Assembly (NCBI GenBank): GCA_964593065.1
Contig: CAZQGO010000013.1
Span: 1 to 64,000, forward strand
DNA length: 64,000 bases
Direction: 5' to 3'
Source: CAZQGO01 sp964593065
Lineage (GTDB): Bacteria > Oederibacteriota > JAAXVQ01
The notes beneath the pieces were generated by a model. It worked only from the letters and a program-made list of their open reading frames with translations, was not told the origin of the DNA and did not search any database. This document shows positions 61,436 to 64,000 of this stretch, in pieces. Made by a program: the position numbers and the translations under genes. Positions within the stretch are counted from its first letter, which is position 1. Every line of letters starts with the position of its first letter.

Positions 61436-61873
61436 CTACTGCGTCCGCGCCAGGGGTGTATAGCCGCGGCCGGACCCCGGCACCAGGGTCCACGCATACA
61501 GGATGCCCACCGCCAGCATTTCCACCAAGCCCGCGGCGAGTTCATACGCCACGGCGGACGCGGTCAACGGAAAGACCAGCCACTGCGCGGCTTGATTCAT
61601 AAAAATCTTCAGAAACCAGGCCAGGACGGCGAAGCTGATCCCCTTGACGGTTCCGGTTTTTCCCGGCAGGCTGGGATGCAGCAGGACAAAAATCCCTGCC
61701 AGGGCGAAACCGTAGAACAGGTCCAGTCCCAGTCCGGCGAGCACGTTGACCTGGTCCCGGGCCAGCGGGATAAACAGGGAAAGGCTCTCCCGCGCCAGGG
61801 GGTTGCCCTGCAGCAGGGCATCCAGCGCCCCCAGGAGCAGGCCGCTCACGAAGGCCACGATCACAAAGCGCAT
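61436..61873 (-). CDS. Small membrane protein of unknown function
   Basis: This 145-residue protein has four hydrophobic segments (about 3-20, 44-64, 78-98, 112-132). No family was recognised. It follows the AmrS-like gene by 33 bp on the same strand. Confidence 0.65.
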   Translation of the reverse strand: MRFVIVAFVSGLLLGALDALLQGNPLARESLSLFIPLARDQVNVLAGLGLDLFYGFALAGIFVLLHPSLPGKTGTVKGISFAVLAWFLKIFMNQAAQWLVFPLTASAVAYELAAGLVEMLAVGILYAWTLVPGSGRGYTPLARTQ

Positions 61874-61906
61874 GCTTCCCTCTTTTCAGCCGCAACGGCG
61901 GCGGGT

Positions 61907-63028
61907 TTATTTCCAGACGCCCGGGATCTTCTGTCCGCAGTACTTGCAACGGCCGTCCACCACGTTCATGGACTCGATAAAATACCCCTGGCGCTTGATC
62001 AGCAGTTTGCCGCAGTGCGGGCAGTAGGTGTGGTTGTAGCGATTCCCGGGGACATTGCCGAGGTAGACGAAATGGACGCCTGATTTTTTCGCGATGGCCA
62101 CCGCCTGCTCCAGGGTCTTGACCGGGGTCGGAGGCAGCCGCGTCAATTTATGATTGGGAAAGAAACGCAGGAAATGGACCGGGACGTCCGGCCCCAGGTT
62201 CTTCACCACCCAGTCGGTCATGGCGCGGATCTCCTTGGGATCGTCGTTGACCGTGGGAATGACCAGGTATCCGACTTCGAGCCACACGCCGTTCTGCCGG
62301 TAGATTTTCAAGGCCTGCAGCAGGGGCGCCAGTTTCGCCGCCGCCAGCAAACGGTAACTTTTATCCGTGAAGCCCTTCAGGTCCACATTGGCGGCATCCA
62401 AAACCGTGCACAGTTTCTTCAAGGGCTCGGGATTGATGTAGCCGCAGGTGACGGCCACGTTCCGCAAGCCGTGCTGACGCGCCAGCCAGGCGGTATCGTA
62501 CATGTATTCATAAAAAACCGTGGGCTCGCTGTAGGTGTAGGAAAGGGAGGGGCAGGCGTTCTTCTTCGCCAGCGCCACCACCTGTTCGGGATAAAGTTTG
62601 CGGGTCGGCACGTCTGCGGGTTCGGCCTGGGAAATGGACCAATTCTGGCAGAAGACGCAGCGGAGATTGCAGCCCACGGTGGCGATGGACAGGGTGGGCG
62701 TTCCCGGCAGGAAATGAAACAGGGGTTTTTTCTCGATGGGATCGACGTTCACAGAGCAGGGTTGGGCATAGGTCAGGGGGACGAGCTTGCCCTTGACGTT
62801 TTTACGGACGCGGCAGTTGCCGACCTGCCCTTCGGGAATCACGCATTCGCGCGGGCACAGCAGGCATTGAATGTCCCCGTTCAGCGTTTTTTCATAATAG
62901 CGCGCTTCCGGTTTCTCCCTGTCCGCCTTGGCGGCCAGGGCCGGGAGCCAGGTCCACGCCAGGAGCGGCACCGCCAAGAACACGGCCGCGACCCGGCCGG
63001 ACTGTTTCAGTCCTCTCGGCAAGAACAC
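61907..63028 (-). CDS. AmrS-type radical SAM protein with signal peptide
   Basis: This 373-residue protein belongs to the AmmeMemoRadiSam radical SAM group: Cys120-x3-Cys124-x2-Cys127 (TVGCNLRCVFCQNW), SYTYSEPTVFYEY, NVDLKGF and a C-terminal zinc ribbon (CPHCG ... CKYCG). Four extra Cys (55, 58, 62, 72) precede the core. Residues about 11-34 form a hydrophobic leader (VAAVFLAVPLLAWTWLPALAA) with a signal-peptidase-like end and no twin Arg. Radical SAM enzymes are usually cytosolic, so localisation is uncertain. Confidence 0.9.
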   Translation of the reverse strand: MFLPRGLKQSGRVAAVFLAVPLLAWTWLPALAAKADREKPEARYYEKTLNGDIQCLLCPRECVIPEGQVGNCRVRKNVKGKLVPLTYAQPCSVNVDPIEKKPLFHFLPGTPTLSIATVGCNLRCVFCQNWSISQAEPADVPTRKLYPEQVVALAKKNACPSLSYTYSEPTVFYEYMYDTAWLARQHGLRNVAVTCGYINPEPLKKLCTVLDAANVDLKGFTDKSYRLLAAAKLAPLLQALKIYRQNGVWLEVGYLVIPTVNDDPKEIRAMTDWVVKNLGPDVPVHFLRFFPNHKLTRLPPTPVKTLEQAVAIAKKSGVHFVYLGNVPGNRYNHTYCPHCGKLLIKRQGYFIESMNVVDGRCKYCGQKIPGVWK

Positions 63029-63107
63029 GGTTCCTCCCTAGGCAGCGGCAACAGCCGACTTGCAGGCGGCTGTTTACCCCCCGCCGCATCTATACTACAA
63101 TACAACC

Positions 63108-63200
63108 ATGCCCAACTTCCAGCTTTACGGGGTCTGCGGGCGCACGCCCGGAAATGGCCCCGGATTCGCGCTCCGTCCGCCCCGGGGGAGCCGGCCATGA
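63108..63200 (+). other. Possible 30-codon leader ORF coupled to the next gene
   Basis: The frame from ATG 63108 reads MPNFQLYGVCGRTPGNGPGF and ends with TGA overlapping the ATG of the next gene (ATGA). A TATACT at 63091-63096 stands 12 bp upstream. It may be only untranslated leader. Confidence 0.25.
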
Positions 63201-64000
63201 TCACCCTGCTGATCATTCTTTCCGGTTTCCTGTCCGTCTGCGCCCAGACGCTGCTGCTGCGCGAAATGCTGGTGGTCTTTCAGGGCAACGAACTCTCCCT
63301 GGGCCTTATGCTTTCCCAGTGGCTGCTCGGCGTGGCCCTGGGCAGTTTCCTGGCCAGCCGGCCCCGCGGGCTGGGGTGCCTGCGGCCCCGGACCGCCCTG
63401 CCGGTCAGTTTCCTCCTGGCCGGGCTGGCCCTGCCCGCGGCCCTGTTTTGGATCCGCAATCTCCGGCTGTGGCTGGCCGTTTTTCCCGGCGAGGGCCTGT
63501 CCCTGGGAACCCTGTTCTTGGGTTCCGCGGCCGCGCTTCTGCCCGTTAGCCTCCTCTTCGGCGTCCAGTTCGTATACGGCGTGCGCTGGGCCGAAACCGA
63601 GAAGCGCACGCTGCCCGCCGGAACGATCTACTTCGCCGAAGCGCTGGGGTATTTGGCGGGCGGGCTGGTCTTCACCTTCGGACTCATCCCGAGATTGCAT
63701 AGCATGACCATCGCGGGCCTGTTACTGGCAGCGGGCGCCGTGCCGTTGACGTTCGCCGCCCGCCGCCCGGCAACCCGCTGGGGGGCGGCCGCCCTGGTTC
63801 CGTTGCTGGTTTTCCTGACGGTGCGCTTTTCCCCGACTTTGGAAACCCTCTCCCTGCAGCGGCTTTTTTTCCGTTATACCCTCCAAACCGTGCAAAATTC
63901 GCCCTACGGGCAACAGGTCGTGGCCGATAAGAACGATGAACGATATTTCTTCTTCGACGGCGAACCGCAGTTGACTCTTCCCCACCCGGACACGGCCAAA
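63197..64000 (+). CDS. Membrane spermidine-synthase-like protein (3' end outside the window)
   Basis: The 268 visible residues contain six or seven TM helices: ITLLIILSGFLSVCAQTLLLREMLVVFQGNELSLGLMLSQWLLGVALGS is the typical start of the fused membrane/spermidine-synthase family. The end, SPYGQQVVADKNDERYFFFDGEPQLTLPHPD, is the beginning of the methyltransferase-like spermidine-synthase part. Product polyamine formation is not proven for this group. ATG 63197 follows GGGGGAG. Confidence 0.85.
   Translation, partial: MITLLIILSGFLSVCAQTLLLREMLVVFQGNELSLGLMLSQWLLGVALGSFLASRPRGLGCLRPRTALPVSFLLAGLALPAALFWIRNLRLWLAVFPGEGLSLGTLFLGSAAALLPVSLLFGVQFVYGVRWAETEKRTLPAGTIYFAEALGYLAGGLVFTFGLIPRLHSMTIAGLLLAAGAVPLTFAARRPATRWGAAALVPLLVFLTVRFSPTLETLSLQRLFFRYTLQTVQNSPYGQQVVADKNDERYFFFDGEPQLTLPHPDTAK

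Overview
The window is GC-rich bacterial chromosome, densely packed with genes on both strands. It codes for a rod-shaped, diderm-type cell. Evidence includes the mreBCD-mrdA-rodA elongation operon, several lipoproteins with lipoboxes, a predicted outer-membrane barrel and secreted proteins with FlgD/T9SS-like C-terminal domains. Long Thr-Pro-X surface stalks, DUF4388 and HEAT/TPR proteins and a TIGR03960/TIGR03936 fusion are typical of uncultivated candidate phyla (Omnitrophota, Elusimicrobiota or FCPU426-like lineages). The exact phylum cannot be fixed from this window. No phage, IS element, CRISPR array, rRNA or tRNA was recognised.

Layout. 1-5299 (minus): the N-terminal 1766 residues of a giant secreted protein that ends, within the window, in a (TPTX)n repeat stalk. 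It lies directly downstream of a MerR regulator and a ComFB-like protein. An AT-rich control region (5858-6140) separates these from a plus-strand pair: a three-module surface protein and a barrel-plus-TPR protein. 10379-12399 (minus): DUF4388 protein, two small membrane proteins and a single-domain response regulator. 12501-17817 (minus): rplU-rpmA, a terminator, then obgE-proB-proA-nadD. 18027-20497 (plus): an extended SDR and a TPR lipoprotein. 20494-34931 (minus): a long co-directional run containing a small membrane protein, mreBCD-mrdA-rodA, the TIGR03960/TIGR03936 fusion, RNase E/G, cysE, a serine palmitoyltransferase-like/bCerS-like fusion and a glycosyltransferase.

35236-44448: a periplasmic PPIase; a macro domain-trpB2-NlpC-maf operon divergent from mazG; acpS-nagA; and a glycerophosphodiesterase. 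44559-47867: a LysE exporter and an Rrf2-SQR-DsrC/TusE-DsrE2 sulfur module. 47949-54157: a GH65 phosphorylase coupled to a GT4, a nucleoside transporter, a lipoprotein and a flavin reductase. 54320-64000: an orphan CheX-like protein, a PAP2 enzyme, glnS, several membrane proteins, a HEAT protein, an AmrS-type radical SAM protein with a signal peptide, and the start of a membrane spermidine-synthase-like protein.

The most interesting points are the fused SPT-ceramide synthase gene with possible partner genes, which suggests sphingolipid synthesis; the MerR-ComFB-giant surface protein unit; the barrel-TPR fusion beside a CTD-bearing surface protein; and a dispersed intergenic repeat with nested hairpins seen at three loci.
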